A stretch of 64,000 nucleotides of DNA from Desulfobulbus alkaliphilus (GCF_016918545.1 NZ_JAFFQC010000001.1:166263-230262), one strand, 5' to 3'; positions 31,478 through 39,936 are shown, numbered from the stretch's first letter. Made by a program: numbers and translations. The notes: generated by a model from the letters alone, not told the origin.

Positions 31478-32842
31478 TCAGATGGTCACATCCGCCCGGG
31501 CCATTTCAATGGCCGGGACTTCTATACCCTCAATACCGAGGCCGTTGGCGACTTCCTGGCTCATGTTGCGATAAAGGAAACGAACGCTCACCTGGACCTC
31601 ACCGTCACCGGGGGCGGCAGGAATGTGAAAGACCTGCTCGTCATATCCTTGCGCCGGGATACGGCGATCATAGGCAATCTCTTCCGCCAGCCAACTCTTT
31701 GGGGTCAGGTTCCCCTCGGCATCCCTGAAAATTATCTGATACAGCACCGCCTCAGGATCGACATGATTGCCCTCCACTATGTGACCGGATCGATAGAGAA
31801 CGTCCCCTGCGGCATTGACCGCAATGACCTCCAGCCACATCTTGCGGATATAGGTCACGCCGGTGGGTATTTTATGCCCGGCACCGACATTTTTTATCCG
31901 GGCGAGCAGCTCGATGCCGTTTTCCGAGCGGGTGACCTCGGTTTCCAGTTCAGCCGCCGCTTTCAGCATCTGCCTGGCAAGCTCGGCTCCCTTGTCGTTG
32001 CCGGCACGCTCATGAAAGAAGACGCTGCCTCCTGAGAAGGAATGGGTGGCAACATGCTCCCTTGTCCTTCCCATCGGGCTCGATTTCCCTGGATTTTTTT
32101 CCACCCCGGGTCCAGGGGTCATATGGCAGTCCTGGCAGCGGATGCCCTGGGCCGCATACGGGCCCTGCTGCCAATCGTTGAAGGTATCGATGACAAATGT
32201 TCCCGAGGTCGGGTGGACAACGTTGTGACAGGCACCGCAAAAAGCCGCGCTGGTATGGATCTCCGAATACTGTACCTCGTGGTATGGAGAACGACCGTCT
32301 CCCCTGGGGCCTCTTTTTACTTTTCCGGGATCGGAGACCGTCCGCACATTGACCGTCTCCACCACCTCGTGCACCGTGTGGCAGTAGTCACAGGAGACAC
32401 CCTGCAAAGATGTATCGTCCATCAGGCTTCCGTCCGGCGGTGGCAGCTGTCCGGTCCGCACGCCGGTGGGGGTATGACACTCTCCGCAGAAAATATCGGT
32501 AAAGCCCCCTGTTTCCTTACTGGCCTGCAGATAATCCGGATGATAAAATTCATTGGCCCAGGCAAAACGATGCATGCTTTGCGACCAGGCGGTATAAATA
32601 TCCCGGTGGCAGCCGATACAGTTGCGGGGATTCTCAAAGGCCCCGGCTTCAAATCGATTGACTTCCGCCAGATCAATCTTCTTAGCCGTGTTGTTGGCGG
32701 TATCGCCGGTACTGTGGCCGACATCACCGGTGAGCAGGTTCATGAGCAAAGCAGCACCCAGGATGACACAGAGCATCAACATCCCATGAAAAGGCACACA
32801 CCTGAAAATCGTGCTGGTGTTCTCAGACGGTTTGTTCATCAT
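31478..32842 (-). CDS. Multihaem (pentahaem) cytochrome c, c554-like
   Basis: This protein of about 454 residues has an N-terminal hydrophobic signal or anchor (MLMLCVILGAALLMNLL) and five CxxCH haem motifs: CIGCH, CGECH, CDYCH, CGACH and CQDCH, all in the first two thirds. The order and spacing resemble the cytochrome c554 family. The C-terminal third has no haem motif and looks like a beta-rich domain (IKNVGAGHKIPTGVTYIRKM and following). It is probably periplasmic, anchored by its N-terminus, in electron transfer. The start at 32842 follows GGAG at good spacing. Its position 319 bp upstream of the monohaem cytochrome suggests shared function. Confidence 0.85.
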   Translation of the reverse strand: MMNKPSENTSTIFRCVPFHGMLMLCVILGAALLMNLLTGDVGHSTGDTANNTAKKIDLAEVNRFEAGAFENPRNCIGCHRDIYTAWSQSMHRFAWANEFYHPDYLQASKETGGFTDIFCGECHTPTGVRTGQLPPPDGSLMDDTSLQGVSCDYCHTVHEVVETVNVRTVSDPGKVKRGPRGDGRSPYHEVQYSEIHTSAAFCGACHNVVHPTSGTFVIDTFNDWQQGPYAAQGIRCQDCHMTPGPGVEKNPGKSSPMGRTREHVATHSFSGGSVFFHERAGNDKGAELARQMLKAAAELETEVTRSENGIELLARIKNVGAGHKIPTGVTYIRKMWLEVIAVNAAGDVLYRSGHIVEGNHVDPEAVLYQIIFRDAEGNLTPKSWLAEEIAYDRRIPAQGYDEQVFHIPAAPGDGEVQVSVRFLYRNMSQEVANGLGIEGIEVPAIEMARADVTI

Positions 32843-33113
32843 AAAGATTCTCCTTGCCCTGAAATAAACTTGATCGAGTACCACAAATCCATGGCCCTAG
32901 CTGCAAACTGTCCCCCTTTTCAATGTGCCTGGTCTTGACTTCAATCGAATCTGAACCTAAAACAAATCTCCCGACAAAGCAATACCTATTCCTAACAACT
33001 TCCCTTATCTAGGATCACATAAAATTTTTCAACCAAACAGAGGCAAGGAAAAAACTGCTCGTCAGTGCTGCATATACAAACACGAAGCAATAAAAAGAAA
33101 AGAGGAAGAAAAG

Positions 33114-33527
33114 ATGAAAAAAAAGATCGAGGTGGTCTGCCTTGTTCTACGGGACCAGAGCGGGTACATATTGGCCACCCAGCGCCCCCTGGGGAAACGG
33201 CTGGCACTGCACTGGGAATTTCCGGGCGGCAAGGTGGAGGAAATCGAGGATCCGGAAGAAGCCCTGCGCCGGGAAATCAGCGAGGAGCTTTCCCTGCGCA
33301 TCGGCACCCTGGTCAGGCTGCCGGATGTCGAACATACCTACGATTTCGGAGCGATCCGCATGATCCCTTTTCTGCACCAGTGCGCAACACGACCAGCCCT
33401 GACCCTGCTGGAACATACCGCTGCCCTCTGGATCCATCCAAGCGCCTGGACAGAGCTGACCTGGGCTCCGGCGGATATTCCTGTTCTCCAGTATCTTCTG
33501 GCCGCTGAATTCAGCAAAACGACCTGA
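33114..33527 (+). CDS. Nudix hydrolase, MutT-like
   Basis: This 137-residue protein has the complete Nudix box, GGKVEEIEDPEEALRREISE followed by EL, around residue 38, with the catalytic Glu residues in REISEEL. It begins IEVVCLVLRDQSGYILATQR and has LHWEFPGGKVE, a pattern typical of MutT 8-oxo-dGTP diphosphatases. It would clean oxidised nucleotides from the pool. The start lies after a purine-rich GAGGAAGAAAAG. It is divergent from the multihaem cytochrome gene. Confidence 0.88.
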   Translation: MKKKIEVVCLVLRDQSGYILATQRPLGKRLALHWEFPGGKVEEIEDPEEALRREISEELSLRIGTLVRLPDVEHTYDFGAIRMIPFLHQCATRPALTLLEHTAALWIHPSAWTELTWAPADIPVLQYLLAAEFSKTT

Positions 33528-33537
33528 TCATCTGGAG

Positions 33538-33565
33538 TCGACGCACGGAAGCTCGCGGATCCAGG
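33538..33565 (+). mobile_element. MITE-like repeat R2, right-end fragment
   Basis: GTCGACGCACGGAAGCTCGC followed by GGATCCAGG matches the last 28 bp of the R2 element. It lies 10 bp after the Nudix hydrolase stop. Confidence 0.5.
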
Positions 33566-33591
33566 CGAGAGCTATGCCTTGACAATGGAAT

Positions 33592-33620
33592 CAACCATAT
33601 AAATTATCATGATATGGTTG
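33592..33620. terminator. Palindrome between convergent Nudix and sbtB genes
   Basis: CAACCATAT at 33592-33600 pairs exactly with ATATGGTTG at 33612-33620. It sits between the ends of two convergent genes and could terminate either transcript, although neither side has a strong T-tract. Confidence 0.35.
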
Positions 33621-33622
33621 GA

Positions 33623-33934
33623 TTATAAAATCTGCAAGGATACAGAGGGGTAAAAGGTGACATCCACCGTAAAGATCGTCATGGCAAAGTTGGCGTAGTA
33701 ATGCTCCTGAAAATAGGCGACTATGATTTCAGCCAATTCCTGATCGCAGATGACCTCCACGCGGATGCTGCTGTTTGGCTCCCAGCTGGAATTCCGAAGC
33801 CCCCGAGACCCTTTACCGCGGACGTCGGATATCGTATAGCCCGTAGCCCCAAGTCGTTCGATGTCGCGTATGAGTGTTTTTTCCAACGCGGCTTCGGTGA
33901 AAATAGTCAAAAGTTTGCATGTACGGAATGTCAT
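33623..33934 (-). CDS. sbtB: PII-like signalling protein of the SbtB type
   Basis: This 103-residue protein has the PII-like ferredoxin fold (CKLLTIFTEAALEKTLIRDI followed by ERLGATGYTI). Its T-loop reads DVRGKGSRGLRNSSWEP, the pattern of SbtB proteins that bind cyclic AMP or other adenine nucleotides and control the SbtA transporter. It follows sbtA with a 1-bp gap, and a strong GGGAGGA overlaps the sbtA end, so the two are translationally coupled. The C-terminus lacks an obvious Cys-x6-Cys redox loop. In other bacteria SbtB traps SbtA in an inhibited trimer when the nucleotide signal demands it. Confidence 0.8.
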   Translation of the reverse strand: MTFRTCKLLTIFTEAALEKTLIRDIERLGATGYTISDVRGKGSRGLRNSSWEPNSSIRVEVICDQELAEIIVAYFQEHYYANFAMTIFTVDVTFYPSVSLQIL

Positions 33935-33935
33935 C

Positions 33936-34877
33936 TTATCCTCCCAGCAGGTTATGCGCATAGACGGCCAGCATATGGCAGATTGGTATGCCGAAAAGAA
34001 CGTTGAAAGGGAATGTTACCCCCAACGAAGCAGACAGGGAAAGGGTGGGATTGGCTTCGGGGACCGAGATCCGCATCGCTGCCGGAACGGCGATATAGGA
34101 AGCGCTGGCCGCAAGAATAGCCAAAATGGTGGTACCCCCTACCGATAACCCAAGCAGACAACCCAGCAATGTACCCACCAGTCCCGAATACAGCGGCATG
34201 ATCACGCCAAAACCAAGTATAAACAAACCATGCCTCCGCAGGCTACCAAATTGAGAGGCTGTTAACAGTCCCATTTCAAGAAGAAATAATGCCAGCACTC
34301 CCTGGAAAAGATCGAAAAAAAACGGTTCAATTGAAACCAAGCCCTCGGGACCGGCAAGCCACCCAATCAACAGGCCGCCAAGCAGGAGGACGACCCCTTT
34401 TCCTAATAAAACTTCGTGGGCGACATCTCCCCACTGGGTTTGCCGGTCAATGCCGCGGGCAAGAATGATACCGATGAGGATGGCGGGCACTTCCAGCACC
34501 ACCAGCAGCAGCGGCATATGCGGTTCAAACCCGATGTGACGGCTCCCCAGATATGCTATCGCCACGGCATACGTGCCGACACTCACAGAACCGTAGTGGG
34601 CAGCTATCGACGCGGCATCGGCCCGTTTGAATTTGCCGAGGTGACGTAAAGCAGGGTAGGCCGTCAAGGGGAGGACGATACCCATAGCGATCACGGCCAG
34701 TATCTGCGGCAGCAAGTCGACGAACGGTTGCTTGGCCAGTTCGACCCCCCCCTTGAGCCCGATAGCCAGCAAAAGGACAATACTGAGAAAATCATAAAGA
34801 GCGGCTGGCAAACGCAACTCCGAGCGCAGCAACCCAGCCGCCAATCCGAATAAGAAAAACAGTATGATTACGTCCAT
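33936..34877 (-). CDS. sbtA: SbtA-type sodium-dependent bicarbonate transporter
   Basis: This 313-residue membrane protein has about ten hydrophobic helices in two repeats. Diagnostic stretches are LLAIGLKGGVELAKQP near residue 38, AAHYGSVSVGTYAVAIAYL near 92, LEMGLLTASQFGSLRRHGLF near 200 and ILAASASYIAVPAAMRISVP near 255. SbtA is best known from cyanobacteria, where it imports bicarbonate with sodium. It sits directly upstream of a PII-like SbtB gene. In an anaerobe it may supply bicarbonate for carboxylation or pH control. Confidence 0.85.
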   Translation of the reverse strand: MDVIILFFLFGLAAGLLRSELRLPAALYDFLSIVLLLAIGLKGGVELAKQPFVDLLPQILAVIAMGIVLPLTAYPALRHLGKFKRADAASIAAHYGSVSVGTYAVAIAYLGSRHIGFEPHMPLLLVVLEVPAILIGIILARGIDRQTQWGDVAHEVLLGKGVVLLLGGLLIGWLAGPEGLVSIEPFFFDLFQGVLALFLLEMGLLTASQFGSLRRHGLFILGFGVIMPLYSGLVGTLLGCLLGLSVGGTTILAILAASASYIAVPAAMRISVPEANPTLSLSASLGVTFPFNVLFGIPICHMLAVYAHNLLGG

Positions 34878-34956
34878 TTAAATCTCTCCATCGGGTGTCT
34901 TACCGGGGTTTATTCAGACTGTTTTTTTGTCATCGGAATGCGGTGACAACTCTCTT

Positions 34957-35541
34957 CTACACGGCCTCCAAGCCCATTCTGAAGGCCCTCAGATTGACCT
35001 CGACCTGTTGCTTCCTGGTTTTCTGCTCAATGGTTTGCTGGAGCAGATCGGGGGACAAAGGCACGGCCCCGCTTTTTGCCAATGCTCCCAGCATGACCAT
35101 ATTCAACGCCAGCGCTGAACCGGCCCGCAGGGCAAGGGAAGTGGCATCAAAGGCCACCAGTTTTTTCACTCGGCCGGCCATCAGGGCCAGGGCCTGGTCC
35201 ATATCCGGATAATGGGCTTTTCCCAGCGCCACCGTGTAGGGCGGTACCGGCGTGGTATTGGTGATCACAATGGTATCGGCGCTGCATTTTTTTGCGGCCC
35301 GCAGGGTTTCCGAGGGTTCAAAGCCCAGCAGGACATCGGCATCGCCATCGGCGATGCAATAGCTTTTCCCCTCACCGAACAAGACCATGGACTCCACCAC
35401 CCCACCCCGCTGCGCCATGCCATGAAACTCCGACATCCGGACCGGAAGGTGCGAAGCCAGGGCCGCCTCACCCAGAACCCGGGCCGCCGAGATATTGCCC
35501 TGGCCGCCAACAGCGACGATGATCAGCTTGCTTGTGTTCAT
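34957..35541 (-). CDS. iorB: Indolepyruvate ferredoxin oxidoreductase, beta subunit
   Basis: This 194-residue protein belongs to the pyruvate/ketoisovalerate oxidoreductase gamma-type domain family. It begins LIIVAVGGQGNISAARVLGE, then HGMAQRGGVVES and ADVLLGFEPSETLRAAK. It works with IorA to oxidise aryl pyruvates from aromatic amino acids to aryl-acetyl-CoA with reduction of ferredoxin. The start overlaps the iorA stop by 4 bp (ATGA), so the subunits are translationally coupled. Phenylacetate/indoleacetate metabolism or amino acid fermentation is the likely use. Confidence 0.92.
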   Translation of the reverse strand: MNTSKLIIVAVGGQGNISAARVLGEAALASHLPVRMSEFHGMAQRGGVVESMVLFGEGKSYCIADGDADVLLGFEPSETLRAAKKCSADTIVITNTTPVPPYTVALGKAHYPDMDQALALMAGRVKKLVAFDATSLALRAGSALALNMVMLGALAKSGAVPLSPDLLQQTIEQKTRKQQVEVNLRAFRMGLEAV

Positions 35542-37397
35542 TTCTCCTCCATTTTTACTGGCACAATGGCGTTCTCAGGGCAGAACTGCACACAGAACGC
35601 GCAACCTTCGCACCGGTTGGCGTCAATACGAACCTCCTGGTCCTGGAGATAAAAGGCCGGACAGGCCACTTTGGTCACACAGTGTCGATGGTTGCGGCAT
35701 TTTTCCTTGTTGACGTAAAAGGCTCTTTTTTTCCTGTAGGAAGGCAAGGTCCGAACATGCAGCGGACAGGGGGCACGGGCGATAAGGACCGAGACACCAC
35801 GATGCAGGGCAAGGGACTGGATTGCCTCCAGAGTCTTGCGGTAGGCAAAAGGATTCACCGTGATCACCTGCTCGACCCCCAGTCCCTTGACCGCGGCCTC
35901 GATGGACACTGTGTTGCGGGCAAGATTGAGGTGGCTGAGGTCAACACCCGGGTGCGGCTGATGACCGGTCATGGCGGTGGTGCCGTTATCCAGCACGACC
36001 AGGGTGAAATCGTGATTATTATGAATGGCATTTGCCAGGGGAGACAACCCGCTGTGGAAGAAGGTCGAGTCACCGATAAAGGCCACGACCTTGCGACCGG
36101 TGGCTCGGGCAAACCCGCCTGCTGTGCCGATGCCGGCCCCCATGGCAATAAGAAAATCGCCCATATTGAGCGGCGGCAGCACCCCCAGGGTGTAACAGCC
36201 GATATCCGTGGGATAGATGGCCAGATCACCGAACACTTCCCGCACGGCCACAAAGGTTGCCCGGTGTGGGCAGCCGGCGCACAGATTAGGCGGCCGCGGA
36301 GGCGCTTCCGGCAGGTCGTCGGTCTCGATGGGTTGATACGCCTGAAACGGTAACGTGAAAAAATCGCCAATGACCTGCTTCACCAGGGCAGGATTCAATT
36401 CATACAGACGGGAAAAAAGCCCCTCGCCTTTTCCCTCCACCCGCAGGGCAAGGCCGGCTTTCTGGGCGCTGTTGCGCACCGCCTCTTCCATGTATGGTTC
36501 CCCTTCTTCAACCACCAGGACCTTTTCACAGCCCTCAAGAAACGCCTGGGTCATCCTGTCCGGGAAGGGGTGGGAAAAACCGACGCGCAGAATCCGAAAA
36601 GCATCGGCAGCCCCGAGTTCCCGCAGGGCATCACTGACGTAGCCGTAACTGACGCCATTACAGACAATGCCCCATTTTCCTTCGCCTTCAATCCGGTTCC
36701 ACGGGCTGCGGTTGGCACGATCATTGGCCCTGTTGTATTTGTCGAGAAGTTTCGGGTGGAGATTGCGGGATACAGCCGGTATGCAGACATAGGCAAAGGG
36801 GTTTTTCTCGAACACGCCCTTGGTTTCTCTTTGCTGCAGGGGCCCCAGAATCACCTCGCCGCTGGAATGATTGATCCGTGTTGTCGTACGCAAAATGACG
36901 GGCAAACGAAGTTCCGCCGATAACTCGAAGGCATGGATCGTCATTTCCTTTGCCTCGGCCACGGTCGAGGGCTCAAGTATGGGCAGACAGCTGAGTTTTC
37001 CATAATACCGCGAATCCTGTTCGTTCTGGCTCGAGAACATGAAAGGATCGTCGGCAACCACCAGGACCATTGACCCGACAATGCCCGTATAGGCCAGGGT
37101 CATCAAGGCGTCGGCCGCGACATTGACCCCCACATGCTTCATGGTGACCATGGTCTTCAGACCGCACATGGCTGCTCCGGCGGCAACTTCAAGGGCAACC
37201 TTTTCATTGGCGCTGTATTCAAAATACAGGTCAGTTTCCATGGAACACTGAAAAAATTGCAGCGCGATTTCAGACGACGGCGTCCCGGGGTAGGCAGCGG
37301 CAAAGGCAACCCCCGCCTCGAGTGCTCCTCGAGCTATGGCTTCGTTCCCCAGCATGAGCATCTGATCGCCAGGGCGATCAACGAGCAATGGATGCAT
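35538..37397 (-). CDS. iorA: Indolepyruvate ferredoxin oxidoreductase, alpha subunit
   Basis: This 619-residue protein contains the pyrimidine-binding thiamine diphosphate domain (ALEAGVAFAAAYPGTPSSEI near residue 25), then the pyrophosphate-binding domain (FIGDSTFFHSGLSPLANAIH near 435). Two 4Fe-4S motifs end the chain: CRNHRHCVTKVAC near 572 and CEGCAFCVQFCPENAI near 600. It oxidatively decarboxylates indolepyruvate, phenylpyruvate or hydroxyphenylpyruvate. The start at 37397 is chosen because AAGGAG lies 6 bp upstream; the ATG at 37403 directly abuts it. It follows purE on the same strand after 138 bp. Confidence 0.94.
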   Translation of the reverse strand: MHPLLVDRPGDQMLMLGNEAIARGALEAGVAFAAAYPGTPSSEIALQFFQCSMETDLYFEYSANEKVALEVAAGAAMCGLKTMVTMKHVGVNVAADALMTLAYTGIVGSMVLVVADDPFMFSSQNEQDSRYYGKLSCLPILEPSTVAEAKEMTIHAFELSAELRLPVILRTTTRINHSSGEVILGPLQQRETKGVFEKNPFAYVCIPAVSRNLHPKLLDKYNRANDRANRSPWNRIEGEGKWGIVCNGVSYGYVSDALRELGAADAFRILRVGFSHPFPDRMTQAFLEGCEKVLVVEEGEPYMEEAVRNSAQKAGLALRVEGKGEGLFSRLYELNPALVKQVIGDFFTLPFQAYQPIETDDLPEAPPRPPNLCAGCPHRATFVAVREVFGDLAIYPTDIGCYTLGVLPPLNMGDFLIAMGAGIGTAGGFARATGRKVVAFIGDSTFFHSGLSPLANAIHNNHDFTLVVLDNGTTAMTGHQPHPGVDLSHLNLARNTVSIEAAVKGLGVEQVITVNPFAYRKTLEAIQSLALHRGVSVLIARAPCPLHVRTLPSYRKKRAFYVNKEKCRNHRHCVTKVACPAFYLQDQEVRIDANRCEGCAFCVQFCPENAIVPVKMEEK

Positions 37398-37534
37398 TCT
37401 CATCTCCTTGCAAATCAGTTAAATACCTTGCAGGTCCGCGCCTTGACGGCGACAGGAGCATTCTCCCATTTCGTCGCTGGCGGCCTGAGAGCAAGGCAAC
37501 AGATGGACGGATGCTGTCCACCTGCCGCCACTTT

Positions 37535-38059
37535 TCAAACAACGGTGCTGGCCCGCACCTCGGCGTCCGCGGCCTCAACTTCGGCGCGCATGTTTGTTCT
37601 GTATGCCTTGAGCGCATCGCGCAGCGCGGGATCCGACAAGGCCAGGACAGCCACCGCCAGCAGGGCCGCGTTCTTTGCGCCTGCCTTGCCGATGGCCGTG
37701 GTACCCACCGGGATACCCGCGGGCATCTGAACCATGGACAGCAGGGAGTCAAGCCCGCCGAGATCCGATGTGGTCATGGGAACGCCCAGGACCGGCAGGG
37801 TCGTCATGGCGGCGAGAACACCGGCCAGATGGGCGGCCTTGCCCGCCGCGGCGATAATAACCTGAAGCCCCTGCTTTTCGGCTTCGGTGGCAAAGGCATA
37901 GGCCCGATCCGGGGTCCGGTGGGCGGAAATAACCCGCACCTCATGCGGCACACGGAAGTCGGCAAGCACCTTGCTGCACTCCTTCATGACTTCGAAATCG
38001 GACTTACTGCCCATGACAATGGCCACTACAGGTGGTTTTTGTGCTGCTGTCTCACTCAT
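37535..38059 (-). CDS. purE: N5-carboxyaminoimidazole ribonucleotide mutase PurE
   Basis: This 174-residue enzyme of purine synthesis carries [20 protein letters not shown] near residue 10, [20 protein letters not shown] near 38 with the catalytic SAHR, and [20 protein letters not shown] with LPVLGVP after it. The start at 38059 follows AAGGAG at good spacing; the longer frame from 38167 runs through the leader hairpins. A promoter, a leader of about 175 bases and a terminator-like hairpin precede it, so transcription is probably attenuated. PurK is not nearby, which may mean the class II (AIR carboxylase) form. Confidence 0.92.
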   Translation of the reverse strand: MSETAAQKPPVVAIVMGSKSDFEVMKECSKVLADFRVPHEVRVISAHRTPDRAYAFATEAEKQGLQVIIAAAGKAAHLAGVLAAMTTLPVLGVPMTTSDLGGLDSLLSMVQMPAGIPVGTTAIGKAGAKNAALLAVAVLALSDPALRDALKAYRTNMRAEVEAADAEVRASTVV

Positions 38060-38079
38060 CTCAATAGACTCCTTGAAAG

Positions 38080-38121
38080 AAAAAAAAAGGCCGCCATCGG
38101 TCTTCTGAACCAATGACGGCC
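38080..38121 (-). terminator. Terminator-like hairpin in the purE leader
   Basis: On the minus strand GGCCGTCATTGG pairs with CCGATGGCGGCC (one mismatch) and is followed by a run of nine T. It ends about 20 bp before the purE start and lies downstream of a good promoter, the arrangement of a transcription attenuator. A second large hairpin upstream (TTGCGCG paired with CGCGCAA, about 38130-38172) could act as the antiterminator or aptamer. Confidence 0.65.
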
Positions 38122-38240
38122 TGTTATTTCTTGCGCGCCCTCGCCTCTCGACGCAGAGCCCGCGCAAACTCTCAGACGTGCTGTTATAATACCCTTCCAG
38201 GAAAATGCAGTCGCCTGCCGTTTCCCGGATTGGTCCGATC

Positions 38241-38269
38241 TATATACTTTTCACAGGTGAACCTGTCAA
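38241..38269 (-). promoter_or_regulatory. Predicted purE promoter with embedded palindrome
   Basis: On the minus strand TTGACA (38264-38269) and TATATA (38241-38246) are separated by 17 bp. The palindrome ACAGGTTCACCTGT overlaps the -35 box and spacer and would suit a dimeric repressor such as a PurR-like protein. Transcription would begin near 38234. Confidence 0.65.
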
Positions 38270-38335
38270 CAATATTTCCTCTCATTAACCCTCGTCGCAA
38301 AAATTGGAAGAATCAGTTGTCATGCTCCTATACAG

Positions 38336-38764
38336 TCATGAAGATTGAGCATGAATGACAGGGTCTGCCAACGAAAAAAGAATAACCTTCTCACCGGTGA
38401 CCGTGCTGATGTCCGAATGAAAACTGACGATCTTGACATCAAGAATATCTTCGACAACGGACTCCAGCAAAGGCCGCCCTTGTTCAAGCAGTGCAATCCG
38501 GGTGCGCTTGACCAATTCTCGTCCTTCACTGTGCCCGGAAGCTTTGGCCAGACTCATTTCCGCCTGGGTGAGAACATTTTTCAAGCGAACCAGGACGATG
38601 TTGTCAAGGATATACGCTTTGATTTCCAGGGGTCCTCGACCCATGTACTCTTTTTCAAATTTGGTCACCGCTTCGCAGATCTGCGCCTCGATCTGCCCTT
38701 TTGTCCTGTTCAAAGTTTTCACCCGTGTCGTCAGTGATTGGAGCTTGCCTGGATCCGTGAGCAT
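38336..38764 (-). CDS. DUF2294 domain protein
   Basis: This protein of up to 142 residues carries the DUF2294 pattern: TKGQIEAQICEAVTKFEKEY near residue 23, GRGPLEIKAYILDNIVLVRL near 43, LTQAEMSLAKASGHSEGREL near 65 and a C-terminal half ending VILFSLADPVIHA. The function of the family is unknown; members are often stress- or sodium-linked. The annotated ATG at 38764 lies inside a MITE-like end (CCTGGATCCGTGAGCA), which encodes MLTDPG. The true start could be an internal GTG such as at VKTLN. It follows the FMN oxidase gene after only 3 bp, so the two are co-transcribed and probably coupled. Confidence 0.7.
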   Translation of the reverse strand: MLTDPGKLQSLTTRVKTLNRTKGQIEAQICEAVTKFEKEYMGRGPLEIKAYILDNIVLVRLKNVLTQAEMSLAKASGHSEGRELVKRTRIALLEQGRPLLESVVEDILDVKIVSFHSDISTVTGEKVILFSLADPVIHAQSS

Positions 38765-38765
38765 T
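38750..38765 (-). mobile_element. MITE-like repeat R2, terminal fragment at the DUF2294 start
   Basis: CCTGGATCCGTGAGCA matches the right end of the R2 element (read in reverse). It contains the ATG and first codons of the DUF2294 frame. Confidence 0.5.
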
Positions 38766-38767
38766 TG

Positions 38768-39778
38768 TCAGTGCCTGAGAATTTCCGGGGCTACCTTGTC
38801 CACCGCGGCCGTGCCGGTGAGGACCATGCACTGGGTCAGCTCCTGACGGATTTTTTCCAGGTATTGGACGGTGCCGTCCTTGCCGCCGCCAAGAACAGCC
38901 ACGGAAAAGGGGCGGCCAATGAGCACGGCATCCGCCCCCAGGGCCAGCATGCGCAAGACGTCCAGCCCGGAACGCACGCCGCCATCCACCAGAACACACA
39001 CCTGGCCCCGGACCGCGGCGACGATCTCGCGCAGGACCCTGGCTGTTCCCGGGGTTCCATCCAGCACCCGGCCGCCATGATTGGAGACCACGATGCCGGC
39101 GGCGCCGGCATCGACGCAGATTTTGGCCTCATCAACGGTCATGACGCCCTTGACCACAAAACGGGCCGGGGTCTGACGGATCACTTCGGCTAACCGGGCT
39201 GCCGGTTTTGGCGTAACCGGACGTCCCATCTTGCGCAGGGTAATCAGACCGGCGGCATCGACATCCATGCCCACCACCGACGTACCGGCAGCCAGTGCCT
39301 TGTCCAGTTTAGTGAGGAGTTCCTTGTCCTCCCAGGGTTTAATGAACGGGATCGCCCGTCCCTGCACAGCCTTGATGGCGGCAAAAGCACTTTCATGGAT
39401 GAAGTCCGGAACACCGTCACCGGTGCAGCCGATGGTCCCGGCGGCAACACAGGCAGAGAGTTTGGCGGCAATGTACTCTTCTTCAGGCATTCCACCGCCC
39501 ATATTGAAGGAAACGCCACCAATGGGCGCCGCCAGTACGGGCATGGACAGATCAAACCCGAGGATACTGACATCCAGGCGTGGCTCGACCACATCATGAA
39601 GACAACGCATGTTCATTTGCAGTTCTCCAAGGGCCCTTACATTATCCTGGAAAGCCGACGCGGTCCCCAGCCCGCCCATGCCCGGCACCTCGCCGGCACA
39701 GGCCCGACCATCACAAACCGGGCAAACCCGGCAGAAACCTTTCATCAATGTGCGCGCCTGCGCCTGAATTTCTTTCAT
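38768..39778 (-). CDS. FMN-dependent 2-hydroxyacid dehydrogenase/oxidase
   Basis: This protein of about 336 residues belongs to the lactate oxidase/glycolate oxidase family. Key stretches are LDVSILGFDLSMPVLAAPIG near residue 50, then RFVVKGVMTVDEAKICVDAG near 210 and IVVSNHGGRVLDGTPGT near 233, which carries the catalytic His of the SNHGGR motif. The FMN-phosphate loop ALGADAVLIGRPFSVAVLGG lies near residue 285. The N-terminus has a Cys-rich segment (FCRVCPVCDGRACAGEVPG), unusual for the family, which may bind a metal or cluster. The start at 39778 follows GGGAGGAA. It probably oxidises a small 2-hydroxyacid. The DUF2294 gene follows directly. Confidence 0.85.
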   Translation of the reverse strand: MKEIQAQARTLMKGFCRVCPVCDGRACAGEVPGMGGLGTASAFQDNVRALGELQMNMRCLHDVVEPRLDVSILGFDLSMPVLAAPIGGVSFNMGGGMPEEEYIAAKLSACVAAGTIGCTGDGVPDFIHESAFAAIKAVQGRAIPFIKPWEDKELLTKLDKALAAGTSVVGMDVDAAGLITLRKMGRPVTPKPAARLAEVIRQTPARFVVKGVMTVDEAKICVDAGAAGIVVSNHGGRVLDGTPGTARVLREIVAAVRGQVCVLVDGGVRSGLDVLRMLALGADAVLIGRPFSVAVLGGGKDGTVQYLEKIRQELTQCMVLTGTAAVDKVAPEILRH

Positions 39779-39936
39779 GTGTTCCTCCCTTGCCAAAATA
39801 CTATTGTCATTCGTTGCTGTACATCCGATGAACAGTACCAGCTGTTATCTCTACCTTCCCGGCATCATACCCATAGACCGGTCGGAGAGTCAATCAGCAC
39901 GCCTGCAACGTATGCACTGAAAACCAGATCTGTCTT

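Noticed and set aside
38060..38234. ZTP (pfl) or purine riboswitch before purE
   Set aside because: The conserved cores of these classes (for example the CCGCC-UGGGC segment of ZTP) are not visible, so only an unclassified attenuator is claimed.
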